Notes under the pieces: model-generated
Databases searched by the model: none
Seen by the model: only the letters and a program-made list of their open reading frames with translations
What the model was told of the DNA's origin: nothing
From: Burkholderiales bacterium
GTDB lineage: Bacteria > Pseudomonadota > Gammaproteobacteria > Burkholderiales > Ga0077523
Length of the DNA stretch: 32,976 nucleotides
Assembly: GCA_022843925.1 (NCBI GenBank)
Contig: JALHMS010000007.1
Location: 70,447-103,422, forward strand
Direction: 5' to 3'
Program-made: the position numbers and the translations under genes
Shown: positions 24,310 to 32,511 of the stretch, in pieces
Layout: each line of letters begins with the position of its first letter
Numbering within the stretch: the first letter of the stretch is position 1

Positions 24310-26244
24310 CTACGCGTTCGCGACGCGACGTGTCGGCGACGATTCTGCGCTGCCGGCAGTATCGGTGCGCGGCATGGCTCCGAACCGCTCGACCACCTGC
24401 CGCAGGTCCTCGATGCCGAAGGGCTTGGAAACGTAGTCGTCCATGCCGGCCGCGAGGAACTTCTCGCGATCACCGTCCATGGCGCTCGCCGTCAGCGCAA
24501 CGATGGGCACATGGGTGCCCGATGCCTGCTCCCGCTCACGCCAAAGACGCGTGGCCGTGATGCCATCCATCCCGGGCATCTGGCTGTCCATGAAGACGAG
24601 ATCGAAGTGTGTCGCCTCGAGCTGCGCGAGGGCCTCCGTACCGGACGTCGCGCCGGCCAGTCGGCAGCCCAGTGACGTGAGGAGCCGCGTCGCGAGCATG
24701 AGGTTGACGGCGTTGTCGTCCACGACCAGGACGTGCATCGCGCGGGAAGGCGGCGCGCCCTGCCGATCGGGTGCGGACGTCGTGCCGGCGGTCGATGCCG
24801 CATCGGGCAGCGCCTCGACGGGCAGTTCGAACCAGAAGACGGATCCGGCCCCCGGTGCGCTCTGCAGGCCGATGTCCCCACCCATCGCGACGACGATCTC
24901 GCGCGAGATGCCGAGTCCGAGACCGGTGCCGCCGTAGCGTCGGTCGCTGCGGTCGTGCACCTGGCTGAAGGGCCGGAAGAGCAACGCCTGGTTCGACGCG
25001 GCGATACCGATGCCGGTGTCCCGCACCTCGACCCGCAGGCGCGACCGGCCGTCGGGCTGCAGCGCGGCATCCACCGTCACGGTGACGGCTCCCGCCTCGG
25101 TGAATTTCAGTGCGTTGCCCACGAGGTTCACGAGCACCTGCCGCAGGCGCAGCGGATCCGTGCGTACCAACCCGGGCACAGCGGCGGCGATATCGAATCG
25201 CAGGACGATGCCCTTGCGGCCCGCCTCCGGCCGGAACATGGCGTCGATCTCGTCGGCGAGCGCCTGGATCCGGACGGGCTCCGATTGGAGTTCGAGTCGG
25301 CCGGCTTCGATCCGGCTGAGATCGAGTACGCCATTGATGAGGTTGAGCAGCGAACGGGCGGACTGTCCGGCGATCGTGGCGTACTTCCGCGCCTGCGCAG
25401 GTTCGTCGTTGCGTACGATCAGGTCGTTCATGCCGATGACGGCCGTGAGCGGTGTACGCAGCTCGTGGCTGATGTTCGCGAGGAAGGTCGACTTCGCGCG
25501 GCTGGCTGCCTCCGCGGCATCGCGGGCTTCGGCGAGCGACATCGACAGGGCCTCCATCTCGATCCGCTGGACGACGTTGCGGCGCATGGTGGTCGACGTG
25601 GCCCAGGCCTCGCGCAACAGGAAACCACCGAACACCAGCGCGCCGACGCCTTCGAACCACGAGTGACCATGCTTTCCGATGAGTGCAACGGCGGCGAACG
25701 GCCCGACGGACGCGAGAACGTAGGCCGCGTAGGCGGGAAACCAGGCAGCGAAGCTGCTGAGTGCGCCGGCCGGCATGCCGATCAGGATGAGGCACGCGAT
25801 GAGGTAAAGCTCCGGATGACCGGCCGGGAAAAGGATCGTGGCGGCGAGTCCCCAGCATGCACCCGACAGGAGTCCCGACGCGATACCGGCGCGGGCCCAG
25901 AGAACATCTGCCCCGCCCGCGGGTGCACGGCGCCGCCAGAGCACTTGCAAGCCGATGCGACCGAGACATACGACGCAGGTCGCGAGGAACCAGCCGATGA
26001 CCAGCGGCCGATCGACGACGTTCCTGATCACGAGGGCGTAGAGCCCCGCGATGAGCGCCACGGCGATGGAACCGACGATGCCCTGCTCGAGCACGAAGCC
26101 GATGCGTTCCGTCTGCGCGATGCCGTCGGGGGACGTCAGCGTGCGCCCCGGACTCGGCCGGGTCATCGGGGGTTGCACCCGACCGGACGCATGCCGCACG
26201 CGCTGCCGGTGCAGCGTCGTGGGAGGGGGCCGATGGTGATCCAT
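24310..26244 (-). CDS. Hybrid sensor histidine kinase with receiver domain
   Basis: A 644-residue membrane kinase from the ATG at 26244; another ATG at 26166 is equally possible because neither has a good ribosome site. About six hydrophobic helices fill residues 50-215 with no extracellular sensor domain. HisKA has the H-box FLANISHELRTP with His260. HATPase_c has NLVGNALKF (N box), EVRDTGIGIA (G1), FRPFSQVH (F box) and GGTGLGLGIS (G2). A C-terminal receiver has Asp509/510, phosphoacceptor Asp553 (FMDSQMPGMDG), LTASA and Lys607 (SKPF). There is no HPt or DNA-binding output, so a separate phosphotransfer partner is needed. It is divergent from the glutathione S-transferase gene. Confidence 0.9.
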   Translation of the reverse strand: MDHHRPPPTTLHRQRVRHASGRVQPPMTRPSPGRTLTSPDGIAQTERIGFVLEQGIVGSIAVALIAGLYALVIRNVVDRPLVIGWFLATCVVCLGRIGLQVLWRRRAPAGGADVLWARAGIASGLLSGACWGLAATILFPAGHPELYLIACLILIGMPAGALSSFAAWFPAYAAYVLASVGPFAAVALIGKHGHSWFEGVGALVFGGFLLREAWATSTTMRRNVVQRIEMEALSMSLAEARDAAEAASRAKSTFLANISHELRTPLTAVIGMNDLIVRNDEPAQARKYATIAGQSARSLLNLINGVLDLSRIEAGRLELQSEPVRIQALADEIDAMFRPEAGRKGIVLRFDIAAAVPGLVRTDPLRLRQVLVNLVGNALKFTEAGAVTVTVDAALQPDGRSRLRVEVRDTGIGIAASNQALLFRPFSQVHDRSDRRYGGTGLGLGISREIVVAMGGDIGLQSAPGAGSVFWFELPVEALPDAASTAGTTSAPDRQGAPPSRAMHVLVVDDNAVNLMLATRLLTSLGCRLAGATSGTEALAQLEATHFDLVFMDSQMPGMDGITATRLWREREQASGTHVPIVALTASAMDGDREKFLAAGMDDYVSKPFGIEDLRQVVERFGAMPRTDTAGSAESSPTRRVANA

Positions 26245-26320
26245 GCACCGTGATTCATGGTCTGCTCTCAGATCGGGGCGGACGCGAAGGGGATTCCGCG
26301 AGGCTTCGCCATCCGAATGC

Positions 26321-26381
26321 CCCGGCAGGCATCGCCTGCCGGGCCGTCGGTTGCAGCGGATCCTGGGTTCCTCCTGCAACC
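26321..26381. promoter_or_regulatory. Two adjacent strong hairpins in a divergent promoter region
   Basis: Hairpin 1 is CCCGGCAGGC-atc-GCCTGCCGGG (26321-26343), a perfect 10-bp stem. Hairpin 2 pairs GGTTGCAG (26349-26356) with CTGCAACC (26374-26381). They lie in the 288-bp gap between the hybrid kinase (-) and the GST gene (+). No T-run follows either. They may be operators, a structured leader, or a decayed repeat. Confidence 0.5.
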
Positions 26382-26532
26382 TGCGCTACATCGGTCCGAT
26401 CGTGGCCGGCTTGATCGGCGCGAGCAGCCGGTGGCGGGAGATACGCCCTGCCGGCGGCGGTCGCAGCGCGAGGCTGCCGCACGCTCGATCCTGGGCTACC
26501 CTCCGTGTTCCGCCCACGCGCCATTGATCACC

Positions 26533-27330
26533 ATGACCCGACCGACCGTGTATCACATCCCCGTGTGCCCGTTCTGCCAGCGTATCGAGATCCTGCTCGC
26601 TCTCAAGGGGAGGCAGGACGCGGTGGACTTCCAGGTGGTCGACATCACGAAACCGCGCGCGGACTGGCTCCTCGCCAAGACACGCGGCACGACGGCGCTA
26701 CCCGTGCTCGAACTGGGCGATGGCCGGATCCTGAAGGAGAGCCTCGTCATCATGCGGTACCTCGACGAGTGCTGGCCGGACCGGCCGGTGGCGCAGGCGG
26801 ATCCGTATCGGCGCGCGGTGGAGGGCATGCTCACACGGCTGGAAGGCGACTTCACGATGCGGGGTTACACATGGGTGATGAATCAGGATCCCGCCCGGCG
26901 CGAGACGGAACGCACCGCGATGCTTGGGCTGTATCGCCGCATGAACGACTTCCTCGTCGAACACGCGCCGGCGGGGCCGTTCCTGTTCGAGTCGTTCGGG
27001 TGGGCAGAAGCGGTGTACACGCCGCTCTTCGCGCGGTTCTGGTTCCTCGAGTACTACGAAGGCTTCCAACTGCCTGACGAGCCTGCGTACGCGCGGATAC
27101 GGCAATGGATCGATGCGTGCCTCGCACACCCTGCGGCCCAGCAGGCATCGAAGGAAGAGATCGTGAAGCTGTACTACGACTACGCGAAAGGCGCAGGCAA
27201 CGGCGCGCTGCTCCCGGGGCGGCGCGTGTCGTCGTTCGCATTCGCGCCGCACTGGCGTGATCGCCCGTGGCCCCCGCAGGACAAATACGCGGTCAGCGCG
27301 ACGGACGAGGCCCTCGGGCTGGTGGCGTGA
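26533..27330 (+). CDS. Glutathione S-transferase family protein
   Basis: A 265-residue protein. The N-terminal thioredoxin-like domain starts TVYHIPVCPFCQRIEILLALKG with a CPFC motif (C12, C15), as in omega- and glutaredoxin-like transferases that use cysteine. TTALPVLELGDG has the cis-proline, and ESLVIMRYLDE is the glutathione-binding Glu-Ser. An all-helical C-terminal domain follows (about 90-230), with a 35-residue tail. The ATG at 26533 lies directly before the first strand; upstream frame extension is not supported. Its stop overlaps the start of a thioredoxin-like gene (GTGA), suggesting thiol-disulfide or glutathione-dependent reduction of a shared substrate. Confidence 0.87.
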   Translation: MTRPTVYHIPVCPFCQRIEILLALKGRQDAVDFQVVDITKPRADWLLAKTRGTTALPVLELGDGRILKESLVIMRYLDECWPDRPVAQADPYRRAVEGMLTRLEGDFTMRGYTWVMNQDPARRETERTAMLGLYRRMNDFLVEHAPAGPFLFESFGWAEAVYTPLFARFWFLEYYEGFQLPDEPAYARIRQWIDACLAHPAAQQASKEEIVKLYYDYAKGAGNGALLPGRRVSSFAFAPHWRDRPWPPQDKYAVSATDEALGLVA

Positions 27331-27647
27331 GCGTGTCCGTTCCCGGTATCGAACCGACCCGCGCCGACATCGACGCCACACCCGGTCCGCTGCTGCTCGA
27401 ATTCGGCACCGACTGGTGCGGCCATTGCCGCCTCGCGCAACCGCTGATCGCCGAGGCCTTGGCACGGCATCCGGGCGTGCACCACCTGCGCGTGATCGAC
27501 GGCCCGGGCAAGCCGCTCGGACGTTCTTTCGGCGTGAAGCTCTGGCCGACGCTGCTGCTTCTGAAGAACGGCCAGGAAGCCTCGCGACTCGTGCGACCGC
27601 CCATCGTCGAAGACATCGTGCGGGCGCTGGAGGCCTTGCAGAGATAG
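27327..27647 (+). CDS. Thioredoxin-family protein
   Basis: A 106-residue cytoplasmic thioredoxin-like protein. It has WCGHC at 30-34 (C31, C34) and the cis-proline Pro74 (LWPT); the LLLEFGTDW strand before the active site and the KNGQEASRL turn are typical. GHC replaces the classical GPC, usual in protein-disulfide-type or thiol-oxidising relatives, so redox potential may be higher than in Trx1. The GTG at 27327 overlaps the GST stop (GTGA), so the two are translationally coupled. A longer in-frame ATG at 27267 would overlap the GST by 60 nt and adds no recognised sequence. A REP array starts 39 nt after the stop. Confidence 0.87.
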   Translation: MSVSVPGIEPTRADIDATPGPLLLEFGTDWCGHCRLAQPLIAEALARHPGVHHLRVIDGPGKPLGRSFGVKLWPTLLLLKNGQEASRLVRPPIVEDIVRALEALQR

Positions 27648-27685
27648 TGCGCGCGGCGCCGGCGCCGGAGACCCCACGGCAAGGG

Positions 27686-28398
27686 CGCGTTCCTGGATTC
27701 GCCTTGGGGCCCAAGCCATCGCCGCGTCGAGCGATGCTCGACCCACGAAGGACCTTCGCGACTGGATTCGTCGGCGGTGGAAACAACCCCCGTGGGTCGG
27801 GCTTCGCCCGACGCCCGCGTTCCTGGATGCGCCGCTGGGCCCAAGCCATCGCCGCGTCGAGCGATGCTCGACCCACGAAGGGCCGTCGCCACTGGATGCT
27901 TCAGCGCTCGAAACAAGCCCCGTGGGTCGGGCTTCGCCCGACGCCCGCGTTCCTGGATGCGCCGCTGGGCCCGAGCCATCGCCGCGTCGAGCGATGCTCG
28001 ACCCACGGAGGAACCTTCGCGACTGGATGCCTAGTCGCTGGAAACAACCCCCGTGGGTCGGGCTTCGCCCGACGCCCGCGTTCCTGGATGCGCCGCTGGG
28101 CCCGAGCCATCGCCGCGTCGAGCGATGCTCGACCCACGAAGGGCCGTCGCTACTGGATGCTTCAGCGCTGGAAACAAGCCCCGTGGGTCGGGCTACGCCC
28201 GACGCCCGTGTTGCTGGATTCGCCGAGGTGCCCATGCCGTCGCCGCGTCGAGCGATGCTCGACCCACGAAGGACCTTCGCGACTGGATGCCTAGTCGCCG
28301 AAAACAATCCCCCGTGGGTCGGGCTTCGCCCGACGCCCGCGTTCCTGGATTCGCCGCTACGCCCAAGCCATCGCCGCGTCGAGCGGTGCTCGACCCAC
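27686..28398. repeat. REP/BIME-like array, GTGG family, copy set 2, with higher-order period
   Basis: One partial unit then five units starting at 27792, 27922, 28053, 28183 and 28314, spaced 130, 131, 130 and 131 bp. Palindromes are GTCGGGCTTCGCCCGAC on the left and GTCGAGCGATGCTCGAC on the right. Two spacer types alternate: type A has GGGCCGTCGC with ATGCTTCAGCGCT, type B has GACCTTCGCGAC or AACCTTCGCGAC with GCCTAGTCGC. Type A recurs at 27880 and 28141, giving a 261-bp dimer period. The spacer after the partial unit instead has GCGACTGGATTCGTCGGCG, as in the array at 13687. It is between the thioredoxin and quinone oxidoreductase genes. Confidence 0.9.
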
Positions 28399-28593
28399 GC
28401 AAGAACTCGCGACCATCGCCCGACCTCGCGCCACGATCGCCTGCATGCAGGCAATGCCGCACAATCCGCCCGTGAACCCCGCGTCCTGCCTTCGACGGCA
28501 TTGCCGCCACCCGTGGCAGTCCGGGCGACGTGGGGCGCACGCGGGTCGCGTCACATGCCGCCCGCGCACCCTCACCGCATTCCAGGAGACGAC

Positions 28594-29586
28594 ATGCAAC
28601 AGGCAGTGATCCTTCGCACGCCCGGCGGTCCCGACGCGCTCGGCATCGAACCCATCGAGGTCGGAGAACCCGGCGCCGGGCAGGTACGGCTGCGGCAGAC
28701 CTACGTCAGCGTGAACTTCCACGATTGCTACGTGCGGTCCGGCCTGTACAAGACGCTGCCGCTGCCCGGCATCCCGGGGCTGGAAGCGGTGGGTGTGGTC
28801 GAGGCAGTCGGGGCCGGCGTCGCCAGCGTGAAACCCGGGGATCGCGTCGCCTACCTGACGCGCGCGTACGGCGGCTACGCCTCCCACCGGCTCATCGATG
28901 CGGACATCCTCGTGCGCATCCCCGATGGCATCGAAGACCGCGTCGTGGGCGCGCTCTTCCTGCGCGGCCTCACGGCGATCATGCTCGTGGATCAGGTGTT
29001 CCCGGTGCGGGCGGGTCACACGGTGCTCGTGCACGCGGCGGCGGGTGGCGTGGGACGGCTGGTGTGCCAGCTCGCGAAACACGTTGGCGCGACGGTGATC
29101 GGCACGGCAGGCAGCGAAGCGAAGGCCGAGATCGCGCGTGCAGCCGGCTGCGACCACACGATCCTGTACCGCTCGGAGAACTTCGTGGAACGCATCCGCG
29201 AGCTCACGAACGGGCGCGGCGCGGACGTCGCCTACGATGCCGTCGGCAAGGACACCTTCCAGGGGTCCCTCGAGTCGCTGGCGATGCGCGGGCACCTCGT
29301 GAACTACGGCCAGGCCTCCGGCCCCATCGCCCCGTTCGAGATCTCGCAGCTCTTCGCGAAGTCGAACTCGGTCTCCCGGCCGGCGGTGTTCCACTACTTC
29401 ACGGGAGATGATCGCGAACCCATGGCAAAGCGCTTCTTCGGCGCGCTGGCGGACGGCATCATCACGGCCGACCAGTCCCACGAATACGCGTTCGCCGATG
29501 TGGCCCGGGCGCACGAGGATCTCGAGGCCCGCAAGACGACCGGGGCGGTGCTGCTGAAGGTCCACGGCAACGGGGCCGGGCACTGA
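28594..29586 (+). CDS. NADPH:quinone oxidoreductase-like protein (zeta-crystallin type)
   Basis: A 330-residue zinc-free MDR enzyme. The ATG at 28594 has AGGAG at 28584-28588. Landmarks are SVNFHDCYVRSGLY (39-52), GLEAVGVVEAVG (62-73), GDRVAYL, HAAAGGVGRLVCQLAK (147-162) as the cofactor loop, and GADVAYDAVG (209-218). Length and order match bacterial QorA. It would reduce quinones or related enones with NADPH, without the semiquinone-trapping flavin. It has no close operon partner: a REP array lies upstream and a 276-bp gap downstream. Confidence 0.92.
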   Translation: MQQAVILRTPGGPDALGIEPIEVGEPGAGQVRLRQTYVSVNFHDCYVRSGLYKTLPLPGIPGLEAVGVVEAVGAGVASVKPGDRVAYLTRAYGGYASHRLIDADILVRIPDGIEDRVVGALFLRGLTAIMLVDQVFPVRAGHTVLVHAAAGGVGRLVCQLAKHVGATVIGTAGSEAKAEIARAAGCDHTILYRSENFVERIRELTNGRGADVAYDAVGKDTFQGSLESLAMRGHLVNYGQASGPIAPFEISQLFAKSNSVSRPAVFHYFTGDDREPMAKRFFGALADGIITADQSHEYAFADVARAHEDLEARKTTGAVLLKVHGNGAGH

Positions 29587-29862
29587 TCCTTGCCGAGGCG
29601 CGCCCCTCCCGAGTAGGTTGTTCGTAAGGTCGGCCAAGCGAGAATCCCGGCAGGATGTGGGGCTCGGATGGTCGATGGCGAATCGGCGGGAGAGCGAGGG
29701 CAGATTTCGACGGTTTCGACGAACGTATCGGGTATACGGGAGGAGAGAGCGACGGAGCATGGACCGCTCTCCCACTCTTGTTGTCGGATCATCCCGGGTC
29801 CGACGACTCCCAGGCTCCACCGCAACCCTTCCCGGCCTTGCCATCTCGCGGAGATCGTTCCC

Positions 29863-30846
29863 GTGCCCGCACTCGTGTCGAAGACGCTCGCCCGCGTCAT
29901 CAGCGTTGTCGCCGTTCTCGCATTCTTCGCGCTCGCGATCTTCGTCCTGGTGGAGATCTCGACACGCGTGCGCCACTTCTCCGCGGTGTCGCACGCGAAT
30001 GGCAGCATTCACAGCGATCTCGCGGGTCCGATCGCCACCCTGTGGGTCGTCGGTTTCTTCGGATTCGGGTTCGCGTGGAAGTCCTGGTTCGGGGGACGGC
30101 AGTGGCTCGGACGCGTCGTCGGTCTGTTCCTGGCCCTGGTCGTCGTGATCTTCTACAGGGGGATCATCGCGTCGGCAGCCGAACGGACCCCGCACGCCGT
30201 ACCGCCGAAGCGGCAGGCCGTGTCGCAAGCGCAGTTGGACGCGAAGCTCGCGGGACTGGCCCCGATCGTCGAGGCACTGAGAAGCTTCCAGCCGGACAGC
30301 CCGATTCCGTCGATGGAGGGCATCAGGAAAGCCGCGATCGAGGGCACGCTCGACGAGGCTGCGCTGCAGAAGCAGATCCAGACGACCATGGTCGAGAAGT
30401 TTCCCGAGGCCACCTCGTACACCAGTCACGACGCCCTGGCGCTCTTCCTGGCGGCCAATCTGAGAACCCTCGAGGACCTCGCACGGATCAGCCCGGAAGC
30501 CTGCGCGGCGGAGATCGAAGGTCGGGCCTCGTCCTTGGAAGTGCTTGCCGCCGCCCAGAATCCGGAAACGGTGAAGGCTGTGCTGACCGCCATGACTACG
30601 GTGTTCCGCGACGCCGCCGCACGAGCCCCTCGGCCGAAGCCTGACCCCGCCCTGCTCGAGCGGGCCTCGCAAACCGTCATCGCGCGGCTCGGGGCCGAAG
30701 GCATCGACTCGAAGGCACTGGACCCTGGCGCCGCGACCGCCGCGGACGAGCGATGCACCGCCCATCGCGCGCTCTACAAGCACGTCCTTGCCCTGCCGGC
30801 GCCCGGTCGATCCCTGATGATCCACCATCTCCTCGTGGGACCTTAA
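29863..30846 (+). CDS. Three-helix membrane protein of unknown function
   Basis: I do not recognise this 327-residue protein. The GTG at 29863 (GGAGA 8 nt upstream) is chosen because it begins just before the first membrane helix; upstream in-frame codons give an improbable leader. Helices lie at about 12-31, 55-75 and 84-103. The remaining 220 residues are soluble and mostly helical, with AKLAGLAPIVEALRSF, EAALQKQIQTTMVEKFPEA and a run of Ala-rich helices. Two cysteines, C214 (PEACAAEI) and C298 (DERCTAHRAL), sit in helical contexts reminiscent of small exported Cys-helix proteins. A single-gene unit, it may share the 3' region with the AraC-type gene. Confidence 0.65.
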   Translation: MPALVSKTLARVISVVAVLAFFALAIFVLVEISTRVRHFSAVSHANGSIHSDLAGPIATLWVVGFFGFGFAWKSWFGGRQWLGRVVGLFLALVVVIFYRGIIASAAERTPHAVPPKRQAVSQAQLDAKLAGLAPIVEALRSFQPDSPIPSMEGIRKAAIEGTLDEAALQKQIQTTMVEKFPEATSYTSHDALALFLAANLRTLEDLARISPEACAAEIEGRASSLEVLAAAQNPETVKAVLTAMTTVFRDAAARAPRPKPDPALLERASQTVIARLGAEGIDSKALDPGAATAADERCTAHRALYKHVLALPAPGRSLMIHHLLVGP

Positions 30847-30900
30847 ACGGGCGCACGCATGGCGACCGGACCCATCGACGCCGAGAGTTCCGCGCCGGCA

Positions 30901-30929
30901 TTGACACACCCGCCGCCGTCGCCTTAGCT
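30901..30929 (+). promoter_or_regulatory. Possible sigma-70 promoter upstream of AraC-type regulator
   Basis: TTGACA (30901-30906) lies 17 bp before TTAGCT (30924-30929), a weak -10 match, and 55 bp before the ATG at 30985. The -35 is perfect and stands out in very GC-rich sequence. Pattern match only. Confidence 0.35.
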
Positions 30930-30984
30930 TCGACGCCACGTCGAACCGCCCGTCGCGGTCGCGCGTCTGCCCCGGGGTCCTGCC

Positions 30985-32019
30985 ATGCGCGGTACGTCGA
31001 TCGTCACCGGAGACGACCTCTCCTCCCACGCCGCGCGGCTGCCGGCCGAGCGCGTCCACTCCGACGCGCTGCTCGAACTCTCCACCGACGACGTCCGCCC
31101 GGTCGAATCGCTCGACTACTGGCGCGAGATGGTCCTGCGGCTCTTCGCCGACGTGCAGATCGCGGCGAAGGTCGAGGACGGCTTCCACGGACACATGCGC
31201 TCGCGTTACCTCGGCGGGATGCGCATGACCGTCGTCGACGCCACGTCGCAGTCCGTGGAGCGCCGCCATCGCGAGGCGCGCGCGCAGTATGAGGATTGCT
31301 ACTTCGCCGTGCTGATGCTCGAGGGTACCCAGTGGCTGGAACAGGACGGGCGGCGGGTGCGGCTCGCGCCCGGCGACTTCGCGCTGTACGACGCCGCCCG
31401 GCCGCACAAGCTCACGTTCAGCCGGCAATGGGGCGAGATCATCCTGAACATTCCCCGCGCGAGCCTCGACCGCGAACTGGCGGGGGCACGCCACTGCACG
31501 GCGACGCGTGTCGCGAGCGATCACGGCGTGGGCGCCCTGCTGCGGACCTACCTGAACAGTCTCGTGCACGAGATGGGCACGCTGCGCAGCGATGAACTCG
31601 CCAGGCTGTCGCAGCACACCGTCGGCCTGATCGGCACCGCGCTCGCCGGCATCCGCCCGGATGCCGCGGCCCTGCCCCGCGGACGCCAGCACTCGCTGGT
31701 GCGCGCGAAGGCGCTCGTGGAACAGCACCTGACCGATCCGCTGCTCGACACCGCGACGATCGCCGCCGCGCTCCACATGTCGCCGCGCTATCTCAACAAG
31801 CTCTTCGAGGAGGAGCGAACCTCGCTCATGCGGTACGTGTGGGGCCGGCGGCTCGAACGATGCCGCGCGGACCTCCACGACCCTGCCCGCGCCGCCCTGC
31901 GCATCGGCGACATCGCGATGCGCTGGGGCTTCAACGATCTGTCGCACTTCAGCCGCGCGTTCCGCGAGCGCTTCGGGCAATCGCCGCGCGACTGCCGTCG
32001 GGCCGTCGGCATCGCCTAA
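30985..32019 (+). CDS. AraC-family transcriptional regulator
   Basis: A 344-residue regulator. Residues about 40-215 form an AraC-binding-like (PF14525-type) sensor domain with a cupin-like GDFALYDAARPHKLTF (130-145). The C-terminal domain has two helix-turn-helix units: DTATIAAALHMSPRYLNKLF (255-274) and IGDIAMRWGFNDLSHFSRAF (307-326), followed by the signature FGQSPRD. The domain order and length are normal for the family. Targets are unknown; a short gap separates it from the GNAT gene at 32055, so co-transcription is likely. Confidence 0.92.
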   Translation: MRGTSIVTGDDLSSHAARLPAERVHSDALLELSTDDVRPVESLDYWREMVLRLFADVQIAAKVEDGFHGHMRSRYLGGMRMTVVDATSQSVERRHREARAQYEDCYFAVLMLEGTQWLEQDGRRVRLAPGDFALYDAARPHKLTFSRQWGEIILNIPRASLDRELAGARHCTATRVASDHGVGALLRTYLNSLVHEMGTLRSDELARLSQHTVGLIGTALAGIRPDAAALPRGRQHSLVRAKALVEQHLTDPLLDTATIAAALHMSPRYLNKLFEEERTSLMRYVWGRRLERCRADLHDPARAALRIGDIAMRWGFNDLSHFSRAFRERFGQSPRDCRRAVGIA

Positions 32020-32054
32020 TCGGGCGACTGACGCCCGCACCACATCCCCTGCCC

Positions 32055-32498
32055 ATGCGAATCGAACCCGCCACGCCCTCCGATATCCCGCGTCTGTGCG
32101 AATTGCTCGCGCTGCTCTTCACACAGGAGGCCGAGTTCACTCCGGACACGTCGAAGCAGGCCGAGGGCCTGCGGCGGATCATCGAATCGCCGTCGGTCGG
32201 CACGATCCTCGCCGCGCGCGAGGACACGTCTGTCGTCGGGATGGTGAACGTGCTCTTCACGGTGAGCACGGCACTGGGAACGCGGGTGGCTCTGCTGGAA
32301 GACGTGATCGTCGACCCGGCTCGGCGCGGTCAGGGTTTGGGCGGGCGGCTGATCGACGCCGCCATCGCATTCGCGCGCAACGCGGGCTGCCGCCGGATCA
32401 CGCTGATGACCGACGCCGACAACGTCGACGCGCAGCGCCTCTACCGCCGACACGGCTTCGAGGCGTCGACGATGCTGACGATGCGGCGGGGGATCTAG
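32055..32498 (+). CDS. GNAT-family N-acetyltransferase
   Basis: A 147-residue acetyltransferase, a single GNAT domain of usual length. It starts with IEPATPSDIPRLCELL (strand 1, helix 1). LLEDVIVDPARRGQGLGGRLI (81-100) contains the acetyl-CoA pyrophosphate loop RRGQGLG at 90/91-97, with Glu82 as a candidate general base. The LYRRHGFEAS end (129-138) is standard. It could modify a small amine or protein; nothing indicates which. It follows the AraC-type gene by 35 nt on the same strand. A REP array begins 13 nt past its stop. Confidence 0.9.
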   Translation: MRIEPATPSDIPRLCELLALLFTQEAEFTPDTSKQAEGLRRIIESPSVGTILAAREDTSVVGMVNVLFTVSTALGTRVALLEDVIVDPARRGQGLGGRLIDAAIAFARNAGCRRITLMTDADNVDAQRLYRRHGFEASTMLTMRRGI

Positions 32499-32511
32499 GG
32501 AGGACGCCGTT

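Noticed and set aside
27267-27326. Longer thioredoxin start at ATG 27267
   Set aside because: It would overlap the GST gene by 60 nt with an arbitrary Gly/Arg-rich leader; the GTGA coupling at 27327 fits better.
28357-32043. 1228-residue minus-strand open frame
   Set aside because: It spans four convincing plus-strand genes and shows no domain; it is a product of absent stop codons in GC-rich DNA.
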